Positions 34,480 to 46,243 of a stretch of DNA of 64,000 nucleotides are shown piece after piece; position 1 is the stretch's first letter, and each line of letters starts with the position of its first letter. Origin of the DNA: Manduca sexta (taxonomy: Eukaryota; Arthropoda; Insecta; Lepidoptera; Sphingidae). The stretch is taken from positions 4,824,913 to 4,888,912 of the forward strand of contig NC_051131.1 of NCBI RefSeq assembly GCF_014839805.1, given 5' to 3'. The position numbers and the translations under genes are program-made. The notes below the pieces were generated by a model. It was not told the DNA's origin and searched no databases. It saw only the letters and a program-made list of their open reading frames with translations.

Positions 34480-34800
34480 TATTATTTGACTGTCAATACC
34501 AGGCGAAATTTGCGAATGTGATACTAGAATCACCCAGCTTAGTGACTGCAAGGCCCTGGAAGAAAGTTAGGGGCGGATATCAGCGGATGGGAAGTGTGAG
34601 GGAAGGAAAAGGAACCTCCTTAGGACGGACGGAGGGAGACGGTCAGGAAATGTTCGCGAGCTGTCATAGGCCTACCTGTAGTTACAGTCATGAGGTATAC
34701 ACACTGGACTGTGTGCCTAGGGCTAAGGCAAATATCCCCTTTTCATAGGTGTGCATTCAGTATGAAGACCGAGCGCACAAAAATTGCCTACGAGGAGCCC
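34480..34800 (+). repeat. interspersed repeat, family B, copy 2
   Basis: 'cagcttagtgactgcaaggc', 'gaagaaagttaggggcggat', 'caggaaatgttcgcgagctg' and 'gaggtatacacactggactg' align with 10,455-10,830. The 95-codon frame 34,461-34,748 lies within it and is not shared by copy 1. Confidence 0.6.
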
Positions 34801-35000
34801 CGAAGGGGTAGCAAGGGGCGCGACTGGTGCACTTGCTTTCCGTTATTTTTATTCCTATCGCTATATCGGGCACAAATTCCAGACTCTGAGCTGATACTGA
34901 ATACAAAAACCCAATAACACTTTGCCTGACCGTGGATCGAATCCAAGACCTCAGCACTGCAGTCGTACCGTAATACAACTATGTCATCGAGGCAGTTATG
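34795..35000 (-). repeat. tRNA-derived SINE, family S
   Basis: On plus: 'ccccgaaggggtagcaaggg', 'gcgactggtgcacttgcttt', 'ctatatcgggcacaaattcc', 'cactttgcctgaccgtggat' and 'tcatcgaggcag'. Full head-to-tail layout directly following family B. A short family-T-like scrap follows at ~35,020-35,085. Confidence 0.65.
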
Positions 35001-35116
35001 TATAATGTTTATAGTATTCACACTCCTGGGCACGGGCCATCTGTACTTCTGAGAAACTTGAATCACAGGCCTTAGTCACTATACTTTACAGACGATGTGG
35101 AAATTAGTCTTGCGTC

Positions 35117-35426
35117 TTTTTTTTTATTGCTTTGAATGACGAGACGAGCTTGCCGTTCACTTGATGGTTAGCGATACAATCGCCCATAAACAGTAGAAAC
35201 ACCATCCAACACCTTAAATTAAAAAGTATTGTTTGGTATTCCATTGCGCTCGCCATCCAGAGAGGTGAGATGTTAATTCTCATTCTGTCCAGTAGTTAGA
35301 CTGGCTACAAGGTCCTACAAACCGAAACACAACAGTGACTACACACTGCTTTTTGGCAGCAGAAATATACACTGCGGTGGTACCTACCCACGCGGACTCT
35401 CACTTACGAGAGACCTACCACCAGTA
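35117..35426 (-). repeat. retroposon family A, full length
   Basis: The T-run at 35,117-35,125 is the 3' A-tail on minus. The 5' end is at 'gagagacctaccaccagtaa' (35,408-35,427). All internal blocks are present. About 310 bp. Confidence 0.75.
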
Positions 35427-35429
35427 AAA

Positions 35430-36435
35430 TTGGGTTCAAAATTATAGTTAAAGTAACATTACGCAGCCCAAACTAGTTACAATGTAACACATTAACCAAT
35501 ACAGCGTGAAATTGCGACGCTGTAATCAAACGGAATATTAATGAACTACACTTATCAATAAACGCGATACACGTTACATTAATAGATAAACATATTTATC
35601 ACACGATTGCTACACATTCAAATTCGCATAAATGATGACTTAATTTGGCATAAATTATAATAAATTAATTCCATGTTATGCATTTTAAATACGTCTCTAA
35701 ACTTTACCTATCGATATATTTAAGTTTAATTCTAATCGTTGCATATAGAATCGGATTCATGTTATAAAAGCCTTTGTTTATGTATTTTTATGCATATACG
35801 TATTTTTCATTGTGTCATTGTCACTTTTCATTGACAGGCAGTCCCGAAAGTTAACTGAACAAATTAAAATTGCTTTTAAAATTTGATTTCCTTATAAACA
35901 ATCGTGTTTTTCAAAACGAATGACAAAAGAATATTCCATTAAAGTTAATATGTAGAAGCGTTTTGGAGTTTTAAAATTGTTCATCTAGTTTTATGGCCGA
36001 CTACATGACTATCGGGATCTTCAACTGGTGTATTAGATATTAAAAATAATTTGCAATTTCATATACTTACCTAATGTATTCTGTCGACTTTTGGTCTTTT
36101 AGTTGGTTCTAAATTTGCATCTTTAAAGTCCCCATAACTATTGCTTTAGAATTAAATCCAGATGGATCTGGTTAATGTAACAAAGGTTTTAAATATTCAT
36201 GTTGTATGTAATTATAGAAAAATTAATAATAAATATAAAAACTTTTTCTACGTAATAACAAGTCTGTGTTTATATAGAATCCTAAATTAATTTGAAACAT
36301 GTGGGTATTAACGAAATGTGTTTTTAGCATAAAATGCGTTCAAATGTTATATTCTTATCTTCAACAACCTTTAATTATGAAAATGTTACGTTAGGTATGT
36401 GTGGTATATAATTTAAATGGAACTTCTTTTTTATT
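35430..36435. other. no gene recognised
   Basis: AT-rich DNA without coding support or in-window repeats. Confidence 0.45.
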
Positions 36436-36437
36436 TG

Positions 36438-36907
36438 TTAAATAGCTTTTGCTCGCGGCTCCAATCGGGTGAAAGAGTTTTCTGGAATAGAAGTCCACCT
36501 ATATATTTCTCGGCATAGAAACAAACTATTTCCATGTCCAATTTCATAGGAATCTGTTAGGTAGTATTTGACTTTATCGCCTTAACACAGATAGATGCGG
36601 CTGGGCCTTTGTTTTATGGGATTTTTATAACTTATTAAGAACAATAAATCCGTCATACCTTGTTGCATAACTATAACACCAACGCACGCAACGGAAGCTC
36701 TCAAAAGCAATTAATTTTCCCCGATTTTGCAACATTTTCCATTGACGCTCCGCTTCTATTGGACATAGCGTGATGATATATAAACTATAGTCTTCTTCGA
36801 TAAATGGGCTATCGAATATTAAATAATTTTCCAATTTAAACCAGCAGTTCCTGAGCTAAACGCGTTCAAACAAACAAACTCCTCAGCTTTATATAATAGT
36901 ATAGATA
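36438..36907 (-). mobile_element. Helitron-like element, near full length
   Basis: On minus it starts TCTATACTATTATATAAAGC after a host A, continues 'gaggagtttgtttgtttgaa' and 'gcgtttagctcaggaactgc', and ends 'ggagccgcgagcaaaagcta'. The 3' CTRR is degraded to CTAT. About 470 bp with no Rep/helicase frame, so non-autonomous. The 69-codon frame within it is not a gene. Confidence 0.55.
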
Positions 36908-37154
36908 ATGTTTCTTTACGTCATGAACGTTGAATTTTTATGAATATAAATTGTGAATAGTCGGTAGTCTCGGATCTGCCAATGTCTATTTTAATCGTAG
37001 AACAATCGACCAATCCCTTGGCACAGCGGAAACATTTCAATAGCCGCATAAATACAGCCATTCCGAGATAAATGTGAAAGAGGCCAATTATAGAGATTGA
37101 ACTTTGAATGAAGTATTAATCATTACAGATATAAGCTGGTAAGTGGTGGAAATA

Positions 37155-37370
37155 ATATTTTCTCATAATATTATAAACACACACATACATCACGCCTTTA
37201 TCTTCGAAGCGGCGGACGTGCAAGCAGGGCACCGACTTCTCGCCAAGCGTGTTCCGTCCCATGATGTGATAGTGGGCGAGCCTGTGCGCAATGAATCCCA
37301 TATATCATTTTACCTGATCCGGAACCTCAGAGCAGTAGTTGTATAGCACGCGCAATACAAATGTATAATG
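37155..37370 (-). repeat. tRNA-derived SINE, family S
   Basis: On plus: 'catcacgcctttatcttcga', 'cgccaagcgtgttccgtccc', 'atgatgtgatagtgggcgag' and 'ggaacctcagagcagtagtt'. Its centre is deleted. It explains the GC-rich open frames 37,116-37,346 on both strands. Confidence 0.55.
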
Positions 37371-37441
37371 TATTGTATCTACAGCTTGATATGCGACATA
37401 CTATGGATATTTTTGATGCTACAGTTATAATATTTTTAAAG

Positions 37442-37443
<2 letters not shown>

Positions 37444-37475
<32 letters not shown>
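37444..37475. repeat. (AT)n microsatellite
   Basis: Uninterrupted AT dinucleotide run of about 16 units. Confidence 0.95.
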
Positions 37476-37479
<4 letters not shown>

Positions 37480-37480
<1 letters not shown>

Positions 37481-38640
37481 CTACTACTAAATCCTAATAG
37501 CATATCATTTTCAATTTGCTTTGCGTAATCTTCATTTCGTAGACCCGGGCTTTCATTATCTACCAAATACAGTTGCCTTTTTCTATCATGTCTTATTTAT
37601 CCAATAGCGCTGAAAGCAGTAGCGCTCCCGGCTATCCGCCGTTTTTGTTTACACCCAAGCGTTCATGTGAAATGTTCTGCAAATCTATGAATATCGTTTG
37701 AAGCAAGATCCCTTTATCGTTGTATAAGTTTTGCTATTTACTTTCTCTCATCCCCTGTAGGAGTATAAATCTACGTAAAAGTATTTCACTCAAACGTCGC
37801 GCTGCGCATTTGAATTTATTCTCCGCGTTTAAGCTAGATATTGCGTCTATTCATATTGCGCACAATTTAAAGTATATTAAAAAGGAAGATAATTGGGATG
37901 AAATTCATGTTTTGTTTAAGTCCGCTTTCATCATTTCAGTCACAGGAAGTCCACTGCTGAACATAGGCCTCCCCCAAGGATCTCCACGTAAGTCCGCTTT
38001 ACATCTCAAATATTTTTTTCTGTAAATGAAAATCAACCTGATGTTGCTGAAGTAGCCTATAAATATACGGCAACCAAGAATGCTTATGATGTTGGCGAAA
38101 ATCCATTCTGAATTACTTATGAATATTTCGAGTGGCTTTCCGAAATTAGGCCAGCTAAGCCTAAACCCCTTAGTAGTACAGAAGACCTATGCAGCAATGG
38201 GTCAGGTTCATGCCTGATATGTCATATAGATGTGTAGTTATTTCGTTGATAAAACACGGTAGAAGTGTTAGCCAGCATCACACTTAATAGCAGGACATAA
38301 AATATGTAACACCGTACCACAGGTGCGAACAATATTTTAAACAACAAAATATTAGCCTGTCGCGGTCACGTAGAGAATATATTGGCGAATGTCGACAATG
38401 CTTTCAAACAAAATGCTCGCGTCAACCCGGTTATTCAAGCTTCTAATATATTTGAGGAAATAACTTAGAACCGAGGGGACGGTCTATTTTTGCATTTACT
38501 GCAATGGATAAAAGTTATGTTTGATAAATAACAATTGACTTAATACAAGAGTTCGGCTGTTGGTCAGTTGATATTATATTTTTCGCTTTACTCAGACGAA
38601 ATATTATTTAGATTTTAAGACTTCAGTTTTTAAGATTCTT
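37480..38640. other. mostly unrecognised; short repeat scrap at 37,932-37,990
   Basis: 37,932-37,990 ('atttcagtcacaggaagtcc', 'actgctgaacataggcctcc') resembles a repeat I remember from lepidopteran genomes. It sits inside the 101-codon frame 37,720-38,025, which I therefore do not call a gene. The rest shows no coding support. Confidence 0.35.
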
Positions 38641-38642
38641 TG

Positions 38643-38885
38643 CTGGTAGGATATATTTTATATCCGCCCGAATAGCGACCACCGTACAAAAGGTGCTAAA
38701 ACCCGCACAGTGACTCACGTAAGTGTGTCGCTTTCCGAGATCAGCCTGTGTATATCCGTTTCCATCAGGCCGGCATAATTGTGTCAACTGCCGAGGTGTA
38801 ATCATCTATCGGCAGTCAATATTCTATTGGACCCCGTTCTACTTGGAGGTGCAGTAAAGTCAATATGCCGTCATCGTAAAAAAAA
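38643..38885 (-). repeat. interspersed repeat, family C, copy 3 (inverted)
   Basis: On plus: 'tttgctggtaggatatattt', 'cttacgt'-like and 'gtgtgtcgctttccgagatc', 'ggcataattgtgtcaactgc', 'cttggaggtgcagtaaagtc'. This is the reverse of copies 1 and 2. Confidence 0.55.
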
Positions 38886-40540
38886 TAGATGAATTCTTAT
38901 TTGTGCAATAAAACTATGAATACCACGTTTCACTTTAAAAACAGTCAACACTCTACAGCACCTAGATATTAGGGAATTATATCGGGAACCGGGAATTATT
39001 CTCGGGGACTTTGCAATATCTTTTTAATTAACACGTTCAAAATTAGCAACGCCGCCTAATCTTTCAGCCCACGTCCACGTAATTTATTAAAGCACTTGTT
39101 AAGAGCTTTAACTGAGATTAATAAATTTGCATTCCACGTATAATGTTTTTTCTCGGTTAAGAAGTATTGGAAAGGGATCTGTATTAAATTCAAATCTTGA
39201 ATTGAAGGATTTCTAAAGCAAATTTGAAGAGAAGCTTGTATAGATCAGTAAAAACGTGTAAACATATAGTTATATTTAATAGCGATACAGTCTCTAATAG
39301 TCACTAGAGGTGCAAGAAATACATATAAATTGCCCGATATTCTATTTGTTTTTTTGCTCAATCGCTTGGATTTTGAGTATAATTTATTTCCTCAGTAACG
39401 TTTCCTGTTGTATTCTTGAGTTTTACGAGGAAATTTTGAATTCCATTTGAAGAGAATAAAATTATCATAAAGGATCTTGCAAAAGTTCCCTTTTAACATG
39501 AAGACATTTTATTTACATCAGGAGTAATTTCCGAAAATGCGTGAAATATCTTAACCCGAGATCTTAACCATTGGTTTCTGTAAAATATAACTCTAAATAA
39601 ACTTAGTTATTTAATTGCCTGTCAACAACGTTCAAACTAACTCGGTTTGTAAACCGGCTTCCGCGCACCGGCTAGGTATTTTTATAGTCACCTTCTCCAC
39701 TTACCCGCGCACCTGTCAAAACAAGACTCAATCTTAAAATAAAATATTGATGCTGAGAACAAACGCCTTCCGACCGAGTAGACAGGATTCGAGGGATTAC
39801 GACTCGGATGCGTGAGGAATTCAAACTAGGACCAAAATATCAATATATCGTGAATACCGAACAGGCATGTATTAAGATTAAAGAGCGTTCCATATTCCTA
39901 TTAAAACATCGAATCTACAGCGAAGGAAATAATCCGATTATGTTTGAATATGCTTGTTACAGTCATATTTTTAAATTAAATATTCGATGCTATATATCGG
40001 CCATCGGCTTCGTTAAAATTGACTTTATTTTCGGTGCATTTGTATTTTACGTTAATACAGTTTTCGCGCAAAATATAAATACCATTTATCATACGAGAAA
40101 GCTGTTTACACAATATGTTCTTTTTGATTTATATCTTTATTTTGATATTTAGTCTGGCTGTCTTTGTGGCAATTATTAACATTTATCTTCAGGCTTGATA
40201 ATTATATATTATACGTTTATAAACTCCCAGAGTATTTACTAATATAACATATTTATACAATATATACCTATGCACAAATTCTGAGCATAAGATGATTATA
40301 ATCCGCGATTAATACCCAAAATCGCAATCCTGTGGTCAGAGATTCAACCGAAAAACAAAGAACTCCACAGCAAATTTATTTAAAAAGCTATTTTTTCTTT
40401 TTGAGAAGTTAAGATAAATCCAAAAATTGGATATAATGAACCTTCAATCTCATTGAATAATTCTATAAAATACCAAAGACGGTATTTTATTTATCTTTTT
40501 TATATTAAGTTTGTATTATAAATGAAGTGAAGTTTTATAT
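38886..40540. other. no gene recognised; orphan 114-codon frame at 39,808-40,152
   Basis: The 114-codon plus-strand frame is the longest non-repeat frame in this stretch. Its protein is rich in I, F, Y, K and N as expected from AT-rich DNA, and it shows no domain, signal or splice context. I treat it as probably fortuitous. Confidence 0.35.
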
Positions 40541-40544
40541 TATA

Positions 40545-40841
40545 TTACTGGTGGTGGGTATCTCAATATGTGAGAGTCCGTCTGGATAGGTACCACCGCA
40601 ATTTCTATTTCTGCTGCCAAGCAGCAGTGTGTAGTTACTGTTGTGTTCCGGTTTGAAGGACATTGTAGGTAGTGTATGAGACTTAACATCTCATGTCTCA
40701 GGATGGCAAGCGCAGTGTAATACCAAGCAATACTTTGTGATTCATGGTTTTGGATGGTGTTTTTACTTTTTATGGGCGGTCGTATCGCCTAATCATCAGG
40801 CGAACGGCAAGCTCGTCTCGTCATACAAAACAAAAAAAAAA
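40545..40841 (+). repeat. retroposon family A, full length
   Basis: 'ttactggtggtgggtatctc', 'tgagagtccgtctggatagg', 'gtgtagttactgttgtgttc', 'gcgcagtg'-type block, 'gggcggtcgtatcgcctaat' and a final A-run. The 63-codon frame at its end is a by-product. Confidence 0.75.
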
Positions 40842-40844
40842 CGT

Positions 40845-41420
40845 TTTGGTACTAGCTGGCACATACACTGGCTAGAGCTTAGCTCTCCGTTCACTACAAA
40901 TTATCAGATAAGAAAACAAATAATTTAAAACCCCAAATAAAAAATCCAGACACCATGACTCACTAGATTAAAATACATAAAATACCATAACACAAAACAT
41001 AACACTATTAGATAAAATGTGATTCAGCGCATTGATCCGCGCCGTATAAATTCCGAGGGCCGCCCTTGACTACGTGTCTGGTGTTGACTTTTTTTGAAAA
41101 CAAATCCACGACCGTCGTTCCGTGCGTACTGATTGGCCAAATAAAGGCCGATCGTATTGTTCTACCGTTTCGCTTGTTTATATTCCGACTCCTTTTTAGT
41201 GATTTCATTTGGTGTTCCATTTTACGGTCATTTATTGCGGTTGAAAAATATTATATTTCAGATTGTGGAAACAGACATTTTTATATTCTTATCTGATTTA
41301 TCTTCCTTGTCATGTTTAGCTGTAATGAAATTGCGAAATAGTTTTCTGTCTAAAGGACTAACAACTTTATAAAGGTGTTTGACCCTGTGTGATATATGTT
41401 TACAATTTTCTATCTTCAAT
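40845..41420. other. no gene recognised
   Basis: Overlapping frames at 41,008-41,372 on both strands have no splice or family support. 41,020-41,180 is a little GC-richer. Confidence 0.35.
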
Positions 41421-41425
41421 AATAA

Positions 41426-41712
41426 TCTATATATATAAAAATTAATCCTTATTTCCCTTGCTCACGCCATCACGCCTGAAAGGCTGGACCGATTTCGCTC
41501 TTTTTTTTTGTTGTGTTTGTTATTGTCAGGAGAAGGTTCTTATGAAAGAAAAAATACAAAAAACTGCGCGGAGAATTAGAAAATTTAAGAAAACTTAACG
41601 AAAATATTAATTTAATATAACTGTCAATTGTTTGAATTAACTGTCAACGATTGACAGAATGCGCGCTGCAAATTCATAGTTAAGACGGGACAACGTCTGT
41701 CGGGTCAACTAG
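41426..41712 (+). mobile_element. non-autonomous Helitron-like element
   Basis: Starts TCTATATATATAAAAATTAA directly after a host A and ends CTAG (41,709-41,712) directly before a host T, with no target-site duplication. A hairpin (AGACG 41,683-41,687 / CGTCT 41,694-41,698) lies 10 nt before CTAG. This is the canonical Helitron terminal structure. At 287 bp it has no Rep/helicase gene. Confidence 0.75.
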
Positions 41713-42965
41713 TATAACAATAAAAATAAATTCGGAATAAATACCAATCGAATTTACTTCCATGTATTGTCTCAAACTAATCCCAACTCCATTATTGTTA
41801 CAGTAATACATTTGCCTATACCATAAATTCCGCTAATAATTTTGTTGTGAAGCTTGTCCTCAATTTTGATAAATTGATGGTTGATTCACATCACTTAAAT
41901 TGTTTACTTGCCTACATGTGGTATCATGATAATCTATTGCCTGCCACTATTACCTATGGTTTATTTAGAGAGTTTATAAATACATAATATACGCAGTATC
42001 TTCTATAATAAGGTTACAAATAGATCTATTGATAATCCCTTTCTATAATAAACCAAATTATCTGGTATGTATATTGCTAGGCTTAGGTTAATTGAACTGA
42101 GTTATGCCAAAATATACTTTTAATGACATTCGTGGATTGTTGCTGGTTTTAGCTGGATTTTTCTATGTATAAAAAAATGTGTGGATTGGGTCACACGTAG
42201 TTTTTTGTGTCCCATATACAAAGATTTTAGTGTGTTTTGATGAATAGAAAAGTATCCCATTTGGATTAATTAAGAGTTAAATATAAATTTATGTTCGTTT
42301 AATTTGTGAGTTGGTATATTTCGGTATAACTAGGTCCGACTTATATCCTGATTCTTGGACGTCTGAATTTGTGATAAAATTTAGATATTGAAAAATATTT
42401 TTTAAATATACTTAGATCAATTATTTTTAGAGTCAAAAGTTATTTGTGTAAATATTAACACTGGCAACACACAACATAAACGGATGGATCTGAATATGAA
42501 ATTGTGTACAGAGTTCTCTTACAAAGATGACCACCATTAAAGGATTTTTGATAATTAATTTTCTAAAAAACTTAAATTCCATCAGACACATGGTTATGAA
42601 CAATAAATTAATTATAAATATCGAATGCTTGTAATACACTTTAATTATGGCCTCAAAAAGCCTGTATACAACAGCACTGATCTGCACGGGACAGGCGATA
42701 ATAGAGAAAATCAATTTCAATAAAAGACAAAGCGTCGCGTAAGAAATACCTAACTTTAGTAATTTGAAATGTTAATTACCCAATCTGATTTCGGTGCTTT
42801 GCAATAAATAATTTGAGTTTTCAGCTATAATTATTTTATTTTTTATTATTTGTTAATAGATGGCGCTGACGTCGTACAGATGGCGCTATAAATTGCTGCA
42901 GAGTTTTAGACTTTTGTAGCGGGAAAGGTTTTTATGAACACAAAGTCAGAAGCACCGAGCATTAT
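41713..42965. other. no gene recognised
   Basis: AT-rich. The 95-codon minus-strand frame at 42,433-42,720 is hydrophobic, AT-driven and unsupported. Confidence 0.4.
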
Positions 42966-42980
42966 GTAAGCAAAAATATA

Positions 42981-43313
42981 ATAATAAAATAATAATATCA
43001 TCCCTGTATTATAATACTTGCCCACTGCTGAGCACGGGCCTCCTCTACTACTGAGAGGGTTTAGGCCTTAGTCCACCACGCTGGCCTAGTGCGGATTGGT
43101 AGACTTCACACACCTTCGAAATTCCTATAGAGAACTTCTCAGATGTGCAGGTTTCCTCACGATGTTTTCCTTCACCGTTAAAGCGAACGATAAATTCACA
43201 AAGAATACACACATGATTTTTTTAGAAAAGTCAGAGATGTGTGCCCTTGGGATTTGAACCTGCGGACATTCGTCTCGGCAGTCCGTTCCACACCCAACTA
43301 GGCTATCGCCGCT
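42981..43313 (-). repeat. tRNA-derived SINE, family T, with TSD
   Basis: Complete minus-strand copy with its 5' end at 43,313. It is flanked by near-identical 12-mers: agcaaaaatata (42,969-42,980) and agcaagaatata (43,314-43,325), the probable target-site duplication. The open frame 43,125-43,529 reads through it and is not a gene. Confidence 0.85.
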
Positions 43314-43666
43314 AGCAAGAATATACAAAAATATATTCTGTTTCTTTATATTGATAACGTCCGGGAGGCTTACGAATTGAACGCAGGTGGCACGATACCA
43401 CAAATCAACAACAAAAGCAAATGACATAAGAGAAGAAGAAATCTTTTGAAATAGGTATCCCAACTGTTGCCGGTGGTCTGCAAATGTACTACAGAGTGGA
43501 TTGTATGTAAATACGTTTTTATATTTCAATTTTATATACTAAAACAGGTGAATGGTAAAGATGATATTTGTCACTAAGAAATTCCTTCGGTTAATTTGTC
43601 AGGGCACCGATATAAATTTATTCTTTTGTATATTTGTATTATATCCATACATATTATAAAACAAAG

Positions 43667-43992
43667 AAGCGGCGATAGCCTAGTTGGGTGTGGAACGGAC
43701 TGCCGAGACGAATGTCCGCAGGTTCAAATCCCAAGGGTATACACCTCTGACTTTTCTAAAAAAATCATGTGTGTATTCTTTGTGAATTTATCGTTCGCTT
43801 TAAAGGTGAAGGAAAACATCGTGAGGAAACCTGCACATCTTAGAAGTTTTCTATAGGAATTTCGAAGGTGTGTGAAGTCTACCAATCCGCACTAGGCCAG
43901 CGTGGTGGACTAAGGCCTAATCCTTCACAAAAAAAAGTAGAGGAGTCCCGTGCTCAGCAGTGGGCAAGTATATAATACAGGGCTGATATTAT
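43667..43992 (+). repeat. tRNA-derived SINE, family T, with perfect TSD
   Basis: A box TAGCCTAGTTGG (43,676-43,687) fits the pol III consensus fully. The B box GGTTCAAATCC (43,721-43,731) has one mismatch, and their spacing is tRNA-like. Flanked by the 16-bp repeat 'atattataaaacaaag' at 43,651-43,666 and 43,993-44,008. Young and near intact; its partner at 42,981-43,313 lies in opposite orientation. Confidence 0.9.
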
Positions 43993-44111
43993 ATATTATA
44001 AAACAAAGTCCCCGCCTATCATCCAGTAAATCCATCATTGTCTCCTAGACGGCTTGCTCTAAGCTATTCCCTAATTAATCAATTTACTTTACCTTACCAC
44101 GAATTATTAAC

Positions 44112-44300
44112 TAGCTTTGATTGCAGCTTGGCCTGCGTGACAGAGAAAAAACCGTTAAATATTTTCCCAGAATAAAAAGTAGCCTATGACTTTCTTAGGT
44201 TACAAATTTTCCTATACCAAACTTCTAAATCCAATCGATAGGTTTTGAGTTCTTCGCTTTCAAACAGATATAGTGGGGGACTTTGTTTTATATGTACGGA
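44112..44300 (-). mobile_element. Helitron-like fragment
   Basis: Plus strand A|CTAG, then 'ctttgattgcagcttggcct', and 'taaaaagtagcctatgactt' further in. The minus-strand 3' end is CTAG with a host T. The 5' end is uncertain. Confidence 0.4.
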
Positions 44301-44371
44301 TATAATACAAATATACTACAGAATATAATTATAAGTAAACTATATATAACAGACTTTATGTATGTTTACAG

Positions 44372-44521
44372 TTTCCGTCTCCAGAAGCAGTGAACCGCAC
44401 AGCCTCACTAGATTTAATTGGCATATTCGATCCGAAGTTCCTGATTATTATTGAAAGCAAAGTCGATGAAGTGATTCAACTAAGTTCTGACAGTGATATC
44501 TACGAGTTGCCCGAGAAATAG
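44372..44521 (+). CDS. terminal coding exon of an unrecognised gene
   Basis: The exon starts after a good acceptor ('tatgtttacag', 44,361-44,371) and is open in one frame only, to TAG at 44,519-44,521; the other two frames stop early. It encodes 49 residues beginning F-P-S-P-E-A-V-N-R-T, with a hydrophobic F-L-I-I-I-E-S-K middle and an acidic, serine-rich end (Q-L-S-S-D-S-D-I-Y-E-L-P-E-K). Codon boundary phase is 0. AATAAA lies 64 bp after the stop. Balanced codon use and composition set it apart from the AT-driven frames around it. I do not recognise the protein. Upstream exons were not found and may lie far away across the repeats. No gene name is justified. Confidence 0.6.
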   Translation, partial: FPSPEAVNRTASLDLIGIFDPKFLIIIESKVDEVIQLSSDSDIYELPEK

Positions 44522-44584
44522 GCGTTTGACTTGAATATCGATCAAGGATGTTCGGTCTTTTTACTAATACCAGTTTTCATTTTC

Positions 44585-44590
44585 AATAAA
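44585..44590 (+). terminator. poly(A) signal AATAAA
   Basis: Canonical hexamer 64 bp after the stop of the terminal exon, in a T-rich 3' UTR-like setting. Confidence 0.5.
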
Positions 44591-44646
44591 TGTTTTCAAT
44601 TTTTTTATAAAATCTACATAATATGTTTATCCATGTTAACTACGTT

Positions 44647-44858
44647 ACTGCTTCGGTGGTGTAGTTGTATTACGGCATGACTACAGCTGACGTCTAAGGT
44701 TTGATCCCCTGCTTGGGCAAAGTGATGTTGGGTTGTTCTAGTCAGTGTCAGCCTGGAGTCTGGAATTTGTGGTCTATCACATCACTGGACAGACGCACGG
44801 TGAAAAGTGGGTGCACCAGTTGGAGATAAAAGGCGTGAGTATGTGTGTATGATAAAAC
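44647..44858 (+). repeat. tRNA-derived SINE, family S, full length
   Basis: 'actgcttcggtggtgtagtt', a diverged B-box region ('ggtttgatcccc'), 'gcaaagtgatgttgggttgt', 'cagcctggagtctggaattt', 'ggtgaaaagtgggtgcacca' and a 'gtatgtgtgtatga' tail. It lies 60 bp beyond the poly(A) signal of the exon above. Confidence 0.75.
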
Positions 44859-44859
44859 G

Positions 44860-46240
44860 AAGTAAATGGACACACTAGTTTGCGAATTTGTGATTTAAAA
44901 GCAAATCGTGCGTAAGTTTTGGCAATCCCTTTGCTTTTACAAGATGTTTAATTAGTTTGGTGGATTCAATAGCCGCTCTAAACAAATATTTGTACATCTC
45001 AAGTGTTCCCTGAGTTGCTTGTTTGTTTGGCAGTCTTTGTTCAGGACATGTATTGGCACTACTGAGGTACCCAATTTAAGATCTATTTACGTAGGTTTAT
45101 TTTATTGCGTCCTCATTTAGGGGCTTAAGTTGCTCAATGTATTAGAAGCTGAATTAACCTTCGGCGATTATCTAATTACATATGTATGCAGCATAAACAT
45201 TAAATATATTTTTTACACTATAAGAATTTCCATAGACTCAATCTGGTAATAAGATCTTTTAAAGTAGAACTTGACGAATATAATATTATTATGAAGACAA
45301 ATAAAACTTCCCTCTATTAGTTTATATTACTTATGTAAGTTTTACTTAAATAAAAAATATTCATTCACAAAAACGAAACTTAAATAAAGTGAACCAAGAT
45401 AATATTCAAGGTGCCGTCAGTGCGCAATTAGTGTCGGTGAATGGAAAGGTCGACTCCACCCTCATACTTCGCTGACTTCTTCCGAATCTCAAAGGCCCAT
45501 GTAGAATAATAAACGATTGTCAACCTCACCTTCGGTCACATTTTTCTGCCACAAGCAGATAACGCAGTCCTACTTTGATTTATGAGCCATTGTTCACGAA
45601 ATCCACCTCTCAACCGAGATAAAAAAATATACTTACTAAGAAATAATTAGGTAAGAAATAGACTGCGTAAACCGCAGCGCCATCTACCAGAATAATTAGC
45701 TCCGATAAGACAACTTCGCATTACGGTACGAAGTAAATTGTGGAAGGTCGATTCATAGTAATATTATTTTTTTGCATTAAATTCGGTGATATTACGGATC
45801 ATTGCTTTTCGAAGTGTGGGTCGCGTCTCTCACGGGAGGCGTGGCAACGCGTAAAGAGGGGGATTAATGTAGACTGTCAATCTATTTCTATCTCTTGGGA
45901 ATAGTACTTTTTTCTGGATAAAAGGTTACCATATGTCTTCCTATACCACTGGGAACTTATAGGTATGCAATAATTCATGGTCATCGGTTTGGGTTGTAAA
46001 GGCGTGATGGTATAACAAATAAACAAACTACTTTCTTAACATTAGTTAGGATACTTGGTGAACCCCCTGGTTTCCTCTTTCTTGCATTGAGGAAACGCGT
46101 GGGCAGTGCATATGTAAGGCAGCAGGGTGTATAAAAAAACTTTAGGAACCCCTGTTAACTATAGCGTAATTATCAATTATTGGGCAAATTTCTGAGTAAA
46201 AATGTTCTCTTTTACGAGCAATTGGTACTTAACATTAGCG
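44860..46240. other. no gene recognised
   Basis: 45,410-45,720 is GC-richer and may be exon or old repeat; I could not fix a frame with splice sites. The rest is AT-rich. Confidence 0.35.
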
Positions 46241-46243
46241 AAA

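Noticed and set aside
37720..38025. 101-codon open frame ending in G-L-P-Q-G-S-P
   Set aside because: The ending comes from a repeat scrap ('actgctgaacataggcctcc') and the rest lacks coding features.
39808..40152. 114-codon open frame
   Set aside because: AT-driven composition, no splice signals, no domain; possible by chance in a window this large.
43125..43856. Two similar 86-134 codon frames that look like a duplicated protein
   Set aside because: They are opposite-strand readings of two copies of the same SINE (family T).
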